Below are positions 16,181 through 26,010 of a DNA stretch of 64,000 nucleotides, piece by piece. Under the pieces are notes generated by a model. It saw nothing but the letters and a program-made list of their open reading frames with translations, did not search any database and was not told the origin of the DNA. Source of the DNA: Tabrizicola caldifontis. Lineage in GTDB: Bacteria > Pseudomonadota > Alphaproteobacteria > Rhodobacterales > Rhodobacteraceae. The stretch lies in contig NZ_SIJH01000002.1 of the NCBI RefSeq assembly GCF_004762095.1, positions 186,001 to 250,000 on the forward strand, given 5' to 3'. The position numbers and the translations under genes were made by a program. Each line of letters begins with the position of its first letter. Position 1 is the first letter of the stretch.

Positions 16181-17653
16181 ATGCTGTGGTCTTTGGCCAA
16201 GGTCATCCTTTTCGTCGCCTTCATCGCCGCGCTTGCGCTGGGCGTGGGGCTTCTGGCCGAAACGGGCGAGGCGATGCGGATCACCGTCGCCGGATGGGAA
16301 TTCACCATTGGTCCCGTGCAGGCCGTGGTTCTGGCCGGGTTGCTGCTGGCTGCCGTCTGGCTGACGCTAAAGGTTCTGGGCCTGATCGCCGCCGTCATCC
16401 ACTTTCTGAACGGCGACGAAACCGCGATCTCGCGCTACTTCGATCGCAACCGCGAGCGCAAGGGTTTCACGGCCCTGTCCGAAAGCATGCTGGCCCTGGC
16501 CTCGGGCGAGCCGAAGCTGGCGCTCTCGCGCGCCCAGGCGGCCGAACGTTTGCTGGGCAAGCCCGAGATCACCACGCTTCTGGTTGCCCAGGCGGCCGAG
16601 GCTGCGGGGGATGGCAAGCGCGCGACCGAGGCCTACAAGGCGCTGCTGGCCGACGAAAAGACCCGCTTTGTCGGGGTGCGCGGCCTCTTGCATCAGAAGC
16701 TGGCAGAAGGCGACCGCGAAGTTGCGCTGAAACTGGCCGAGAAGGCTTATCAGCTGCGTCCGAAACATGCCGAGACGCTGGATATCCTGCTGAAGCTGCA
16801 ATCCGATGCAGGCGACTGGTCCGGTGCGCGGGCGACCCTGGGTGCGAAGCTGCGCGCCGGAACCCTGCCGAAAGACGTGTTCCGTCGCCGCGATGCGGTG
16901 CTGGCCCTGCAACAGGCGCAGACAGTTATTGACGAATCCGCCAGCATCGAGGCACGCGAGGCTGCGATCGAGGCGAACCGGCTGTCGCCCGACCTGATTC
17001 CCGCGGCCGCCCTGGCCGCGCGCGCCTATATCGAGAAGGGCGACAAGAAGAACGCAACGCGTGTGCTGAAGAAGGCCTGGGAGGTCATGCCCCATCCCGA
17101 CCTTGCCGCCGCCTTCGCTGCGATAGAACCCGATGAAACCCCCGTCGAGCGGCTGAAGCGGTTCCGGACCCTGACCGCCCTGCGCCCCGAGAATGACGAA
17201 ACGCGGATGCTAGAGGCCGAGCTTCTGCTGGCGGTCGAGGACTTCCCCGCAGCGCGCCGCGCGCTGGGCGATGTGGCGACACGGCATCCGACGCAACGGT
17301 CACTGGCGATTCTGGCCGCCATTGCGCGTGGCGAGGGCGCCGAAGAGGCGCTGATCCGCGATCTTGTCGCCAAGGCCATTGCCGCCCCGCGCGGCCCGCA
17401 GTGGTGCTGCGACAAGTGCCAGGCCATCCATGCCAGCTGGCAGCCCGTCTGCAGCAACTGCGGCGGGTTCGACACACTCAGCTGGCGCGAGCCGCCTTCG
17501 CTGGCGACGCCCTCGCCCGCCCTGGCCGATCTGCTTCCGTTGATCGAGGCCCGCCCGGAACCCGTGCCGGAGCCCGAGCCCGAGGCTGTCCGCGAAGCCG
17601 AACCGCCAGAGGACCAGACCCCGCTGGACGAGATCGCGCGGCGTGCAAATTAG
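16181..17653 (+). CDS. HemY-like TPR membrane protein with C-terminal zinc-ribbon motif
   Basis: A 490-residue protein with two N-terminal membrane segments (about 4-26 and 46-72), a HemY N-terminal region (RYFDRNRERKGFTALSESM near 85-103) and TPR-like helices to about residue 400. Then comes a four-cysteine module, CDKC at 410-413 and CSNC at 424-427 followed by GGFDTLSW, which resembles the rubredoxin-like zinc ribbon of LapB/YciM. The tail is Pro/Glu-rich. The role of HemY in haem synthesis is poorly defined. It starts at the base after the Mic60-like stop, so the two products probably act together at the inner membrane. Confidence 0.85.
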   Translation: MLWSLAKVILFVAFIAALALGVGLLAETGEAMRITVAGWEFTIGPVQAVVLAGLLLAAVWLTLKVLGLIAAVIHFLNGDETAISRYFDRNRERKGFTALSESMLALASGEPKLALSRAQAAERLLGKPEITTLLVAQAAEAAGDGKRATEAYKALLADEKTRFVGVRGLLHQKLAEGDREVALKLAEKAYQLRPKHAETLDILLKLQSDAGDWSGARATLGAKLRAGTLPKDVFRRRDAVLALQQAQTVIDESASIEAREAAIEANRLSPDLIPAAALAARAYIEKGDKKNATRVLKKAWEVMPHPDLAAAFAAIEPDETPVERLKRFRTLTALRPENDETRMLEAELLLAVEDFPAARRALGDVATRHPTQRSLAILAAIARGEGAEEALIRDLVAKAIAAPRGPQWCCDKCQAIHASWQPVCSNCGGFDTLSWREPPSLATPSPALADLLPLIEARPEPVPEPEPEAVREAEPPEDQTPLDEIARRAN

Positions 17654-17703
17654 GGCTACACTCTGCCGTGGCCCGATGCTAAGAGCCTGCGCACGAAAAG
17701 GAT

Positions 17704-17779
17704 GCCGGTGTAGCTCAGCTGGTAGAGCACGTCATTCGTAATGATGGGGTCGGGGGTTCGAGTCCCTTCACCGGCACCA
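17704..17779 (+). tRNA. tRNA-Thr (CGT)
   Basis: Cloverleaf: acceptor GCCGGTG/CACCGGC, D-arm GCTC...GAGC, anticodon stem CGTCA/TGATG with loop TTCGTAA (anticodon CGT), T-loop TTCGAGT, discriminator A and encoded CCA (17777-17779). It reads the ACG threonine codon, frequent in high-GC genomes. No T-rich terminator was seen immediately after it. Confidence 0.97.
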
Positions 17780-17870
17780 TCCTTTTCGGTTTCTCCCTTG
17801 AACACGACAGAACTTTCCCCCCACTGTCCGTTGCGGCAAGCAAGCCGTAATGCAGATGCAGGAGAATGGG

Positions 17871-18671
17871 ATGACACGGTTGCGCGCGGTCTGGGCGCAG
17901 GGGCGGTCCGCTCTGAACGGCTGGTGTGCGATCGGCAACCCCTTCGTGGCCGAGATCATGGCAGCGCAGGGGTTCGATTCGCTGACCATCGACATGCAGC
18001 ATGGCGCGCTGGACTACAGCGACCTTCTGCCCATGTTGCAGGCGATGCGCGCCAGCGGGGCAACGCTTCTGGCCCGCGTGCCCTGGCTTGACCCCGCCCA
18101 TGTGATGAAGGCGCTGGATGCCGGGGCCGAGGGTGTGATCTGCCCGATGGTGAACACCCCGGAAGATGCCGCGCGGCTGGTCAGCTACCTGCGCTATCCG
18201 CCGCAGGGTGTGCGCAGCTTCGGGCCGACGCGCGCAGTCTTTGCCCTGGGCGCGGATTATGCCGAACGCGCTAATGCCGAGGTTCTGGCCTTCGCCATGA
18301 TCGAGACGGCCGAAGCGCTTGCGAACCTCGACGCGATCGTGGCGACGCCGGGCCTTGACGGGATCTATGTCGGACCGGCCGACCTGAGCCTTTCGGTCAG
18401 CGAGGGCCGCCTGCCCTTCGGCATGGATCGCGAGGAACCCGAGATGATCGGCCACCTGCAGAAGATCGCGGCAGCCTGTCAGGCGCGCGGGATCGTCGCG
18501 GGCCTGCATTGCGGAACACCGGACTATGCCCATCGTGCTATCGGGTGGGGGTTCCGGATGGTGACCGTCGGCGGCGACACGCGGTTTCTGTCCTCTGCGG
18601 CGGCGGCTGCCGTCGCCGGCTTTCGCAATCTGACGGGCGCAGCGGGCGGTCGATCGCCCCACGGTTACTGA
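17871..18671 (+). CDS. HpcH/HpaI family aldolase (2-keto-3-deoxy acid aldolase)
   Basis: A 266-residue class II (metal-dependent) aldolase that cleaves or forms 4-hydroxy-2-oxo acids to pyruvate plus an aldehyde. Motifs: FDSLTIDMQHGALDY near residues 35-49, ARVPWLDP near 68-75, GAEGVICPMVNT near 84-95, FAMIETAEAL near 142-151, and GIYVGPADLSLS near 164-175. The start at 17871 is chosen because AGGAG lies 6 bases upstream; an earlier in-frame ATG at 17850 lacks this. It is monocistronic, convergent with an aldo/keto reductase. The true aldehyde partner is unknown. Confidence 0.9.
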   Translation: MTRLRAVWAQGRSALNGWCAIGNPFVAEIMAAQGFDSLTIDMQHGALDYSDLLPMLQAMRASGATLLARVPWLDPAHVMKALDAGAEGVICPMVNTPEDAARLVSYLRYPPQGVRSFGPTRAVFALGADYAERANAEVLAFAMIETAEALANLDAIVATPGLDGIYVGPADLSLSVSEGRLPFGMDREEPEMIGHLQKIAAACQARGIVAGLHCGTPDYAHRAIGWGFRMVTVGGDTRFLSSAAAAAVAGFRNLTGAAGGRSPHGY

Positions 18672-18694
18672 GCCGGGGCCGGATCGCCCTTGTC

Positions 18695-18719
18695 CGGGGG
18701 CTCGTCCCGTCGGCCCCCG
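18695..18719. terminator. GC hairpin in the gap between convergent aldolase and aldo/keto reductase
   Basis: CGGGGGC (18695-18701) pairs with GCCCCCG (18713-18719), loop of 11 bases, no T-tract. The rest of the 231-base gap (18672-18902) contains a smaller repeat GGCCCA/TGGGCC around 18731-18746 and no convincing gene. Confidence 0.4.
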
Positions 18720-18902
18720 TATCATGATCAGGCCCAAGGCTGGGCCGTGGCTGACGGTCGGTGCAGCCTGCGGGCGAAAGGGTCAGGAAACGCCCCGTTT
18801 GAAGGCGCTTCCTCCCCGATGACGCAGACCCTGACGCCGGACCCGGCCTTCAGGGCGCCAGCCGTGCCGTTCCTCTGGCCGGGTGGGAGCGGTCCCCGGT
18901 GG

Positions 18903-19928
18903 TCAGTTTTCGGAAGAGCTGGCCCAGAGGTTCAGTTCCTTCTCCTCCGAGATCGAGTCGATCTGCGCCAGTTCCTCGGGCGTGAAGTCGAGGTTCCCGA
19001 TCGCGCCGCAGCAGTCGATCACCTGCTCTGGCCGGCTGGCGCCGATCAGCGCGCTGGTGATACCACCGTTCCGCAGCACCCAGGCAATCGCCATTTGCGC
19101 AAGGGTCTGGCCGCGCGCCGCGGCCATGTCGTTCAACCGGCGCACCGAGGCGATGGCCTTCTCTACCGCCGCAGGATCAAGCGACTTGCCCTGCGTTGCC
19201 CGGCTGCCCGCCGGGATGCCGTTCAGATACTTGCTGGTCAGGATCCCCTGGGCCAGCGGCACGAAGGCGATCGAGCCGACGCCCAGTTCTTTCAGCGTGT
19301 CCTTCAGCCCATCCGTTTCGACCCAGCGGTTCAGGATGTTGTAGCTGGGCTGATGGATCAGAAGCGGCGTGCCGAGGTCCTTCAGGATCGCCACCGCCTC
19401 GCGCGTGCGCTGGCTGTTGTAGCTGGAGATGCCTATGTATTGCGCCCGGCCCGAGCGTACGATGTGGTCCAGTGCGCCCATGGTTTCTTCCAGCGGTGTG
19501 TCAGGGTCGAAACGGTGGGAATAGAAGATGTCCACATAGTCCAGACCCATCCGCTTAAGCGACTGATCGCATGAGGCGATCAGGTATTTCCGGCTGCCCC
19601 ATTCGCCATAGGGGCCATCCCACATCAGGTAGCCGGCCTTGGAGGAGATGATCAGCTCGTCGCGCAGGCCGCGGAAATCGGTTTTCAGAATTTCGCCGAA
19701 GGCTTCCTCGGCGCTGCCGGGGGGCGGGCCATAGTTGTTGGCCAGGTCGAAATGGGTGATGCCGTGATCGAAGGCGGTCCGGCAGATCGCCTGCTTGGTG
19801 GCATGCGGCGTGTCGTGGCCGAAGTTGTGCCAAAGGCCAAGGCTGATGGCAGGCAGCTTCAGGCCGGACCGGCCGCAGCGGTTGTAGATCATCCGGTCAT
19901 AGCGGTTGGCGGCGGGGATATAGGTCAT
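18903..19928 (-). CDS. Aldo/keto reductase, YghZ/MgrA-like (L-glyceraldehyde 3-phosphate reductase type)
   Basis: A 341-residue NADPH-dependent aldo/keto reductase of the AKR14/YghZ branch. The catalytic tetrad is visible: Asp and Tyr in HFDLANNYG (about residues 59-67), Lys in IISSKAGY near 93-100, and His in IFYSHRFD near 134-141. GISSYNSQ near 165-172 and GASRPEQV near 297-304 are cofactor-binding segments. The start ATG has GGAGGA four bases upstream. YghZ detoxifies L-glyceraldehyde 3-phosphate and methylglyoxal; whether this one does is inferred from similarity. Confidence 0.9.
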   Translation of the reverse strand: MTYIPAANRYDRMIYNRCGRSGLKLPAISLGLWHNFGHDTPHATKQAICRTAFDHGITHFDLANNYGPPPGSAEEAFGEILKTDFRGLRDELIISSKAGYLMWDGPYGEWGSRKYLIASCDQSLKRMGLDYVDIFYSHRFDPDTPLEETMGALDHIVRSGRAQYIGISSYNSQRTREAVAILKDLGTPLLIHQPSYNILNRWVETDGLKDTLKELGVGSIAFVPLAQGILTSKYLNGIPAGSRATQGKSLDPAAVEKAIASVRRLNDMAAARGQTLAQMAIAWVLRNGGITSALIGASRPEQVIDCCGAIGNLDFTPEELAQIDSISEEKELNLWASSSEN

Positions 19929-20014
19929 GATGTCCTCCTGTTGCCGCTACCATTTCACGCAGGTCGTGCGGCTTCAAGTTGCGCGGGCCCGGTTTTCCGG
20001 GGAATGCTGGCGGC

Positions 20015-20854
20015 ATGAGGCGGTTGCGGCAGCTTTGGGACTTCATCATCGCGGTCATCGGCAGGGTCGGCGATGGCCATTTCGGCCTGGTTGCCGCCGG
20101 TGTGGCCTTTTACGCAATGTTCGCCGTCTTTCCAGGCCTGGGCGCGGCGGTGGCGGTATGGGGCCTGTTCGCGGACCCCGGGGTGATCCAGGGCTATCTG
20201 GAAGTTGCCGAGCGGTTCCTGCCGCCCGAGGCCCGGCAGTTGATCCACGATCAGGTGATGGGCCTGATCATGGCGCCCCGCGCCGCGCTGCAATGGACGA
20301 CCGTGGTGTCGCTGGTGATCGCGCTCTATTCGGCGCGGGCGGGTGTGTCGGCCCTGATCCAGGGGCTGGATGTGGTGCATCGGTCCAAGCCGCGCCGCTG
20401 GATCTGGGGCTATGTGGTCGATTTCATCCTGACCCTGGCGCTGATCGGGGCGCTGTTCGTGGCGCTGGTCACGATCGTCGTGGTGCCGATCCTGCTCAGC
20501 TATGTGCAGCTTGGCACTTTCGAGGCCTGGCTGACCAAGGTTCTGCCCTTCGGCGCCATGTTCCTTCTGGTGCTGACCTGCCTGTCGATCCTGTATCGCT
20601 TCGGCCCCAACGTCGAGGGCGGGTTCCGTTCCCCCTGGATCACGGTCGGCGTTCTGGTCGCCACCGCGGCCTGGGCCGGGGTATCCATCGGCTTTTCGAT
20701 CTATCTGGCGAACTTCAACAGCTACAACGCGATCTACGGTTCGATCGGCGCCGTCATCATCCTGATGATGTGGCTCTATCTCAGCGTCTGGGCGGTGCTT
20801 CTGGGTGGGGCGATCAACGCCGAACTCGATGCCCGGCTGCGCCGAAAACGCTGA
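20015..20854 (+). CDS. YihY/BrkB family inner-membrane protein
   Basis: A 279-residue protein with about six hydrophobic segments (about 12-36, 100-118, 136-160, 180-200, 208-232 and 240-265) and family features GVAFYAMFAVFPGL near 27-40 and NSYNAIYGSIGAVIILMMWLYLS near 228-250. The family (once mislabelled ribonuclease BN) has no firm function. The start at 20015 is the first plausible in-frame ATG; a TTG at 19979 is less likely. It is divergent from the aldo/keto reductase and convergent with xylA. Confidence 0.9.
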   Translation: MRRLRQLWDFIIAVIGRVGDGHFGLVAAGVAFYAMFAVFPGLGAAVAVWGLFADPGVIQGYLEVAERFLPPEARQLIHDQVMGLIMAPRAALQWTTVVSLVIALYSARAGVSALIQGLDVVHRSKPRRWIWGYVVDFILTLALIGALFVALVTIVVVPILLSYVQLGTFEAWLTKVLPFGAMFLLVLTCLSILYRFGPNVEGGFRSPWITVGVLVATAAWAGVSIGFSIYLANFNSYNAIYGSIGAVIILMMWLYLSVWAVLLGGAINAELDARLRRKR

Positions 20855-20958
20855 AGGCCGAAGGCCTTGCCACGCCATGGCGACGAGTGCTGAGCAGAAC
20901 GACGCCGAAGCCATTGCAGGCTCCGGCATGATGTTTCTGAAGAAATCGGTTCGCCCGA

Positions 20959-22260
20959 TCAGACGAAACGGTTCCAGAGATTTTCCAGCCGTTCCTGGCG
21001 ACTGGATTTCGGCTGCGGTTCGATCCCTTCGGCGATCACGCGGGCGGCGGCCTCTTCCAGGGTGCCCTTCAGCATGGCCTGCGCGGCCGGGGACTCCCAT
21101 CCGGCATAACGGGCCTTGCGGGCGGCCTCCAGCTCGCCGCTTTGCAGAAGTGCAGCGGCGCATTTCAGCGCGCGGGCGCAGGTGTCCATGCCCCCGACAT
21201 GGGCCAGGACCAGATCCTCGGGGTCCAGGCTTTGCCGGCGGATCTTGGCGTCAAAGTTGGTGCCGCCGGTGGTGTATCCGCCCGCCTTGAGGATTTCATA
21301 GAAGGCCAGCGCCTTTTCGGCGTGGTTGTTGGGGAACTGATCGGTGTCCCAGCCGGACTGGTAGTCATTCCGGTTCATGTCGATCGACCCGAAGATGCCC
21401 AGCGCGGCGGCAAGCGCGATCTCGTGTTCGAAGCTGTGGCCCGCCAGGATTGCGTGGCCCTGCTCGATGTTGACCTTGACCTCCTTTTCAAGCCCGAAAT
21501 CGACCAGGAAGCCGTAAACCGTGGCCACGTCATAGTCGTACTGGTGCTTCGAGGGTTCCTGCGGCTTGGGCTCGATCAGGATCGTGCCCTTGAAGCCGAT
21601 CTTGTGCTTGTAGTCCACGACCTGCTGCAGGAAGCGGCCAGCATGCTGGCGTTCGGCCCGAAGATCGGTGTTCAGAAGGGTCTCATAGCCTTCGCGTCCG
21701 CCCCACAGAACGTAATTCTGCCCGCCCAGACGGTGAGTCACATCCATATTGGCCTTCACCGTTGCTGCCGCGTAGGCATACACATCCGGGTCGGGATTGG
21801 TGGCCGCGCCGGCCATCCAGCGGCGGTGGCTGAACAGGTTCGCCGTGCCCCAGAGGAGCTTTGCCTTGTGCTTTTCCTGCTTTTCGCCGAGGTAATCGGC
21901 GATCTCGTTCAGGTTCCGCAAGGATTCGGCGAAGGTCGCGCCTTCGGGGCGAACGTCGGCGTCGTGAAAGCAGTAGAAGGGTTGGCCCAGGATGTCGAAC
22001 ATTTCGAACGCGACATCGGCCTTGAGCTTTGCAAGTTCCATCGTGTCGCCGAACCAGGGGCGTTCAAAGGTCTGTCCGCCAAAGGGGTCGCCGCCGGGCC
22101 ATGCGAAGCTGTGCCACCACGCGACGGCAAAGCGCAGGTGGTCCTCCAGCCGCTTGCCCATGACGATTTCGTCGGGGTTGTAGTGGCGGAAGGCGAATTC
22201 GTTTGTGCTTTCCGGCCCCTCGTACCGGATGGCGGGAATACCCTTGAAGAAGTCGGTCAT
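20959..22260 (-). CDS. xylA: Xylose isomerase
   Basis: A 433-residue TIM-barrel enzyme interconverting D-xylose and D-xylulose. Signature segments include [14 protein letters not shown] near 49-62, [12 protein letters not shown]-like [12 protein letters not shown] near 97-108, [20 protein letters not shown] near 135-154, [18 protein letters not shown] near 230-247 and NVEQGHA-like NIEQGHA near 268-274. These carry the two metal sites. Its ATGA overlaps the xylB stop by 4 bases. It is the last gene of the xylose operon and convergent with the YihY gene. Confidence 0.98.
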   Translation of the reverse strand: MTDFFKGIPAIRYEGPESTNEFAFRHYNPDEIVMGKRLEDHLRFAVAWWHSFAWPGGDPFGGQTFERPWFGDTMELAKLKADVAFEMFDILGQPFYCFHDADVRPEGATFAESLRNLNEIADYLGEKQEKHKAKLLWGTANLFSHRRWMAGAATNPDPDVYAYAAATVKANMDVTHRLGGQNYVLWGGREGYETLLNTDLRAERQHAGRFLQQVVDYKHKIGFKGTILIEPKPQEPSKHQYDYDVATVYGFLVDFGLEKEVKVNIEQGHAILAGHSFEHEIALAAALGIFGSIDMNRNDYQSGWDTDQFPNNHAEKALAFYEILKAGGYTTGGTNFDAKIRRQSLDPEDLVLAHVGGMDTCARALKCAAALLQSGELEAARKARYAGWESPAAQAMLKGTLEEAAARVIAEGIEPQPKSSRQERLENLWNRFV

Positions 22261-23693
22261 GTCAGGTCCTTGATGGCGGATTGGGCTGCGCGGAACCTTG
22301 CATGGCCCGCGTCAAAGGCGTCCTTCAGGGAAGGATCGGGGTTAATGGTACGGGCGATCTGCGGCAGGGTGGCGATTTCGGCCCCGGCGCCGGTCGCGGC
22401 CATCAGGCCCAGGCGAGCGGCCCCGAAGGCCCCGCCGAAATCGCCCGCCACGGGCAGCTGCACCGGGCAATCCAGCGCCGTCGCGAGCAACTTAAGCCAG
22501 TAGTCAGAGCGCGAGCCGCCCCCGACCGCCAGCAGATGTTCCAGCCTCGTGCCGGTCGCGGCCAGCGCATCGCGGCTGTCGCGGATCGCATAGGTCACGC
22601 CCTCCAGCACGGCGCGGGTGGCGGCCTGACGGTCGGTGGCATGTTCCAGCCCGACAAAGGCGCCCCGAACGCTGGCCGAGTTCAGCGGCGTCCTTTCGCC
22701 GCCCAGATAGGGCAGGAAGATCGTCTTTCCGGGGGGTTGCAGATCGCCCAGTTCTGCGGTCAGCCGCGCCGCGTCGGTGCCTACCAGCCGCGCATACCAG
22801 TTCAGCGCATCGGTCGCGGCCAGGATCACGCCCATCTGGTGCCAGGTGTCGGGCAGGGCATGGCAGAAGGTGTGCACCGCCGTTGCCGGGTCGGGCTGAT
22901 AGCCGTCGTTTGCCGCGAACAGCACGCCCGAGGTGCCCAAGGAGACGAAGGCCTCGCCCGCGCGGACCACGCCCACCCCAACGCCCGAGGCTGCGTTGTC
23001 GCCGCCGCCACCGGCAACGACCACGCCCTTCGGCAGGCCCCAGCGGTCGGCCAGTGCATCGCGCAGGGTGCCTGACACCTGACTGCCCTCGACCAGCCGG
23101 GGCATCTGGGCACGCGACAGGCCGGTTGCCGCCAGCAGATCGTCAGACCAGTCACGCCGCCCGGTATCCAGCCAGCTGGTCCCGGCGGCATCCGACATTT
23201 CGCCCACATGCTCGCCCGTCAGCCAGAGGCGCAGGTAATCCTTCGGCAGAAGAACCTTGGCGACCTTTTCCCAGACACGCGGTTCGTGGCGCCGCACCCA
23301 CACCAGCTTGGGCGCGGTGAAGCCGGGAAAGACGATGTTGCCGGTGATACGACGGAACATTGGGTCGCCGTCCAGCTCGGCTGCCTCTGCGTGGCTGCGG
23401 GTGTCGTTCCACAGGATGCAGGGGCGCAACACCTCGTCCGCCGCATCAAGGATCGTGGCGCCGTGCATGTGGCCTGACAGGCCGATGCCCCTGACCGCCC
23501 CCAGCCCCTTGGCCGCCAGTGCATCCAGCACGGTTTCGGCGGCGGTGATCCAGTCGGACGGGGCCTGTTCGCTCCATCCCTCATGCGGCCGGCTTACGGT
23601 AAGCGGGGCCGTGGCTTCGGCCAGGACCGTCTGGTCCTCGCCGATCAGGATGCCCTTCAACCCGGATGTGCCTAGGTCCAGCCCGATGTACAT
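22257..23693 (-). CDS. xylB: Xylulokinase
   Basis: A 478-residue FGGY-family sugar kinase phosphorylating D-xylulose at C5. It opens [16 protein letters not shown], the phosphate-1 loop, has SGHMHG near residues 74-79 and the ADP-binding [17 protein letters not shown] near 225-241, plus [16 protein letters not shown] near 326-341. It overlaps xylA by 4 bases and starts 1 base from the ABC ATPase stop, so transport and catabolism are co-translated. Confidence 0.97.
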   Translation of the reverse strand: MYIGLDLGTSGLKGILIGEDQTVLAEATAPLTVSRPHEGWSEQAPSDWITAAETVLDALAAKGLGAVRGIGLSGHMHGATILDAADEVLRPCILWNDTRSHAEAAELDGDPMFRRITGNIVFPGFTAPKLVWVRRHEPRVWEKVAKVLLPKDYLRLWLTGEHVGEMSDAAGTSWLDTGRRDWSDDLLAATGLSRAQMPRLVEGSQVSGTLRDALADRWGLPKGVVVAGGGGDNAASGVGVGVVRAGEAFVSLGTSGVLFAANDGYQPDPATAVHTFCHALPDTWHQMGVILAATDALNWYARLVGTDAARLTAELGDLQPPGKTIFLPYLGGERTPLNSASVRGAFVGLEHATDRQAATRAVLEGVTYAIRDSRDALAATGTRLEHLLAVGGGSRSDYWLKLLATALDCPVQLPVAGDFGGAFGAARLGLMAATGAGAEIATLPQIARTINPDPSLKDAFDAGHARFRAAQSAIKDLT

Positions 23694-23694
23694 G

Positions 23695-24456
23695 TCAGGC
23701 CGCCTTCGCTGGCTTCTTGCCCAGGATGATCATGCCCAGGATGTCCTCGTCGGTCACTTCATCGACGTTGACGGTGCCGACCAGCTGACCGTTCTTCATC
23801 ACGGATGCCCGGTCGCACAGCTTCATCACGTTGTGGATGTCGTGTTCGATCAGAAAGATGCCCAGGCCCTGCGCCTTCAGCTCCTGGATCAGTTCGGACA
23901 CCATCTGGGTTTCATGCGGCCCCAGCGCGGCGGTGGGTTCGTCCATGATCAGGATCTTGGCGTTGAAATAGACCGCGCGTGCGATGGCGACCGACTGACG
24001 CTGCCCGCCCGACAGTGCGGACACAGGCACGTTGAACTTGCGGAAGTTCGGGTTCAGCCGCCCCATGATCTTGCGTGTCTCGGCCTCCATGGCGCTTTCG
24101 TCGACGAAGCCGAAACTGTTCACGATCTCGCGCCCGAGGAACAGGTTCGAGGCAGCGTCCAGGTTGTCGGCCAGCGCCAGCGTCTGGTAGATCGTCTCGA
24201 TGTTCAGCGCGCGCGCGTCGCGCGGGTTGTTGATCTCGACTTCCTTGCCATTGATGAAGATCTGCCCGCTGTCGGCCTTGTAGGCGCCCGACAGACACTT
24301 GATCAGCGTGGACTTGCCCGCACCGTTGTGGCCCAGCAGGCCCACGACTTCGCCGGGGTAAAGATCGACCGTGACGTGATCGACGGCCTTGATCCCCCCG
24401 AAGGCGATCGAGATGTCACGCATTTCGACAAGAGGGGTTCCGGTTCTGTCTACCAT
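23695..24456 (-). CDS. xylG: Sugar (xylose) ABC transporter ATP-binding protein, single-domain
   Basis: A 253-residue ATPase with Walker [10 protein letters not shown] at 42-50, signature LSGGQRQ near 147-153, Walker [12 protein letters not shown] near 168-178 and the switch His in LIEHD near 201-205. Classical XylG/RbsA ATPases are about 500 residues with two tandem domains; this has one, like the FrcA group, so two copies would assemble with the permease. It lies between xylH and xylB in the operon. The symbol follows context. Confidence 0.88.
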   Translation of the reverse strand: MVDRTGTPLVEMRDISIAFGGIKAVDHVTVDLYPGEVVGLLGHNGAGKSTLIKCLSGAYKADSGQIFINGKEVEINNPRDARALNIETIYQTLALADNLDAASNLFLGREIVNSFGFVDESAMEAETRKIMGRLNPNFRKFNVPVSALSGGQRQSVAIARAVYFNAKILIMDEPTAALGPHETQMVSELIQELKAQGLGIFLIEHDIHNVMKLCDRASVMKNGQLVGTVNVDEVTDEDILGMIILGKKPAKAA

Positions 24457-24469
24457 GATCTTGGCCCCT

Positions 24470-25861
24470 TCACTTGATGCGCTTGCGGTAAACGATGTCG
24501 AGGAACACGGCGAACACCAGGGCGATGCCGATCACGATGCGCTGGTACGAGCCGTCGCCGAATCCGATCAGCACCATGCCGGTTTGCAGGCTGGTCAGGA
24601 TCAGCGCGCCGATGATCGCGCCATGGATCGTGCCCACGCCGCCGGCCAGCGAGGTGCCGCCCACGACGGCCGCAGCGATGACGTAAAGCTCGTCCAGGTT
24701 GCCCATCGCGTTGGTGGCGCTGTTCTGGCGGGCCGAGCCGATGACAGCCGCGATCCCGGCCAGCGCCCCCATCAGGGTGAAGATCTTCACCGTCATCGCG
24801 CGCGTGTTGATGCCCGACAGCGTCGCCGCCTCGGGGTTGCCGCCGATGGCAAAGACATAGCGGCCGAAGCGCGTGCGGGTCATCAGGACCGTCATGAAGA
24901 TGGCCACCGCTATCATGATCAGCACCGGATAGGCGTAGCCGTGGCCGAAGCTGGCGCAGACATCGGTATAGATCGTGTCGTTCGCCTGAGCACAGGCCGG
25001 TGGCTCCTGGCCAAGCTGGCTGTAGTACTTCTGAATGTTTCCGCGCGGCCAGATGTAGGAGTTGAACAGCGCCGTCGTGCCGATGATGACCGCGCAGACC
25101 AGGCCGATAACGAAGGTTTCGGCCCAGACAGGGCGCAGCGGGAACCCGTGCCGCTGGCGCGACTTGCGACCGTTCAGGAAGGCCCAAACCACGAAGGCGC
25201 AGGCGATCACGCCGAAGATCCAGCTGCCGGTGCGGCCCAGCGCCCCGAAGGAGCCGCCGCCGATCAGCGAGAAGGTCTCGTCCAGGGGCGCGATGGTCTT
25301 GCCGCCGGCAACCAGGAAGGCCGCGCCGCGCCACACCAGAAGGCCGCCCAGCGTGACGATGAAGGCGGGGATCGACAGGTAGGCGATCAGCACTCCCTGG
25401 AACGCACCGATCAGCGCACCCATGACGATGCCGAAGGTGACCGTGATGATCCAGATTGACGGATGGCCCAGCCCCAGCGCCGGTGTCAGGTATTCGACCT
25501 GCAACAGGCCCATGTACATGCCCACCATGCCCATGATCGAACCCACCGACAGGTCGATGTTGCGGGTGATGATGACCAGCACCATGCCCGTGGCCATGAT
25601 CCCGATATAGGCGGTCTGCACCGAAAGGTTCCACAGGTTTCGCGGCGTCAGGAAGCCGTTCGCCTCGGCCTGGCTGGCGCCCAGCAGCATCGAGGGACGG
25701 CCAAGGACGAAGGTCGAATAGGCCTCGAAGGCCAGCCAGATCAGCAGCAGCGCGCCGACCATGCCCAGAAGGCGCGGATCGATCTCGGTTGCGCGCAGGA
25801 AACGGGTGAAGCCGCTTTCCTTGGATGCTTGGGAAGCAGGGGAATGGGGGGTGTCGGTCAT
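24470..25861 (-). CDS. xylH: Xylose ABC transporter permease
   Basis: A 463-residue inner-membrane permease of the RbsC/XylH family with about ten or more membrane segments. The large size and the central loop with [16 protein letters not shown] and two cysteines (about residues 270-310) set it apart from the roughly 320-residue RbsC type. Family motifs: [17 protein letters not shown] near 97-113, and [13 protein letters not shown] near 346-358 as the ATPase-contact (EAA-like) loop. The stop is 13 bases upstream of the ATPase start. Xylose specificity comes from the neighbours. Confidence 0.92.
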   Translation of the reverse strand: MTDTPHSPASQASKESGFTRFLRATEIDPRLLGMVGALLLIWLAFEAYSTFVLGRPSMLLGASQAEANGFLTPRNLWNLSVQTAYIGIMATGMVLVIITRNIDLSVGSIMGMVGMYMGLLQVEYLTPALGLGHPSIWIITVTFGIVMGALIGAFQGVLIAYLSIPAFIVTLGGLLVWRGAAFLVAGGKTIAPLDETFSLIGGGSFGALGRTGSWIFGVIACAFVVWAFLNGRKSRQRHGFPLRPVWAETFVIGLVCAVIIGTTALFNSYIWPRGNIQKYYSQLGQEPPACAQANDTIYTDVCASFGHGYAYPVLIMIAVAIFMTVLMTRTRFGRYVFAIGGNPEAATLSGINTRAMTVKIFTLMGALAGIAAVIGSARQNSATNAMGNLDELYVIAAAVVGGTSLAGGVGTIHGAIIGALILTSLQTGMVLIGFGDGSYQRIVIGIALVFAVFLDIVYRKRIK

Positions 25862-25968
25862 GTCCTCGTCCAGCCTGAGAGGGGATGGGCCTGTGCCGAT
25901 GCCGTGCGCGGGGAAAGCGCAGCTTCAGGCCCCGGCTTCGGGGCGACGGACCGGCCAGAAGAAGGCGA

Positions 25969-25997
25969 CCGGCGCCGCCCCTGCGGGACGGCGCCGG
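25969..25997 (-). promoter_or_regulatory. Strong GC hairpin in the xylF-xylH intergenic RNA
   Basis: CCGGCGCCG (25969-25977) pairs with CGGCGCCGG (25989-25997), loop of 11 bases, 13 bases after the xylF stop. No T-tract follows on the minus strand. Such structures between a binding-protein gene and its permease usually stabilise the upstream mRNA or attenuate read-through, giving excess binding protein; that use here is inferred. Confidence 0.5.
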
Positions 25998-26010
25998 CAA
26001 TCAGACCAGA

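Noticed and set aside
17850-17870. Upstream ATG for the HpaI-type aldolase
   Set aside because: The ATG at 17871 has AGGAG at proper distance and begins the protein at the usual place.
18690-19574. 294-codon plus-strand frame
   Set aside because: It covers the aldo/keto reductase on the other strand, which shows the catalytic tetrad and a strong ribosome-binding site.
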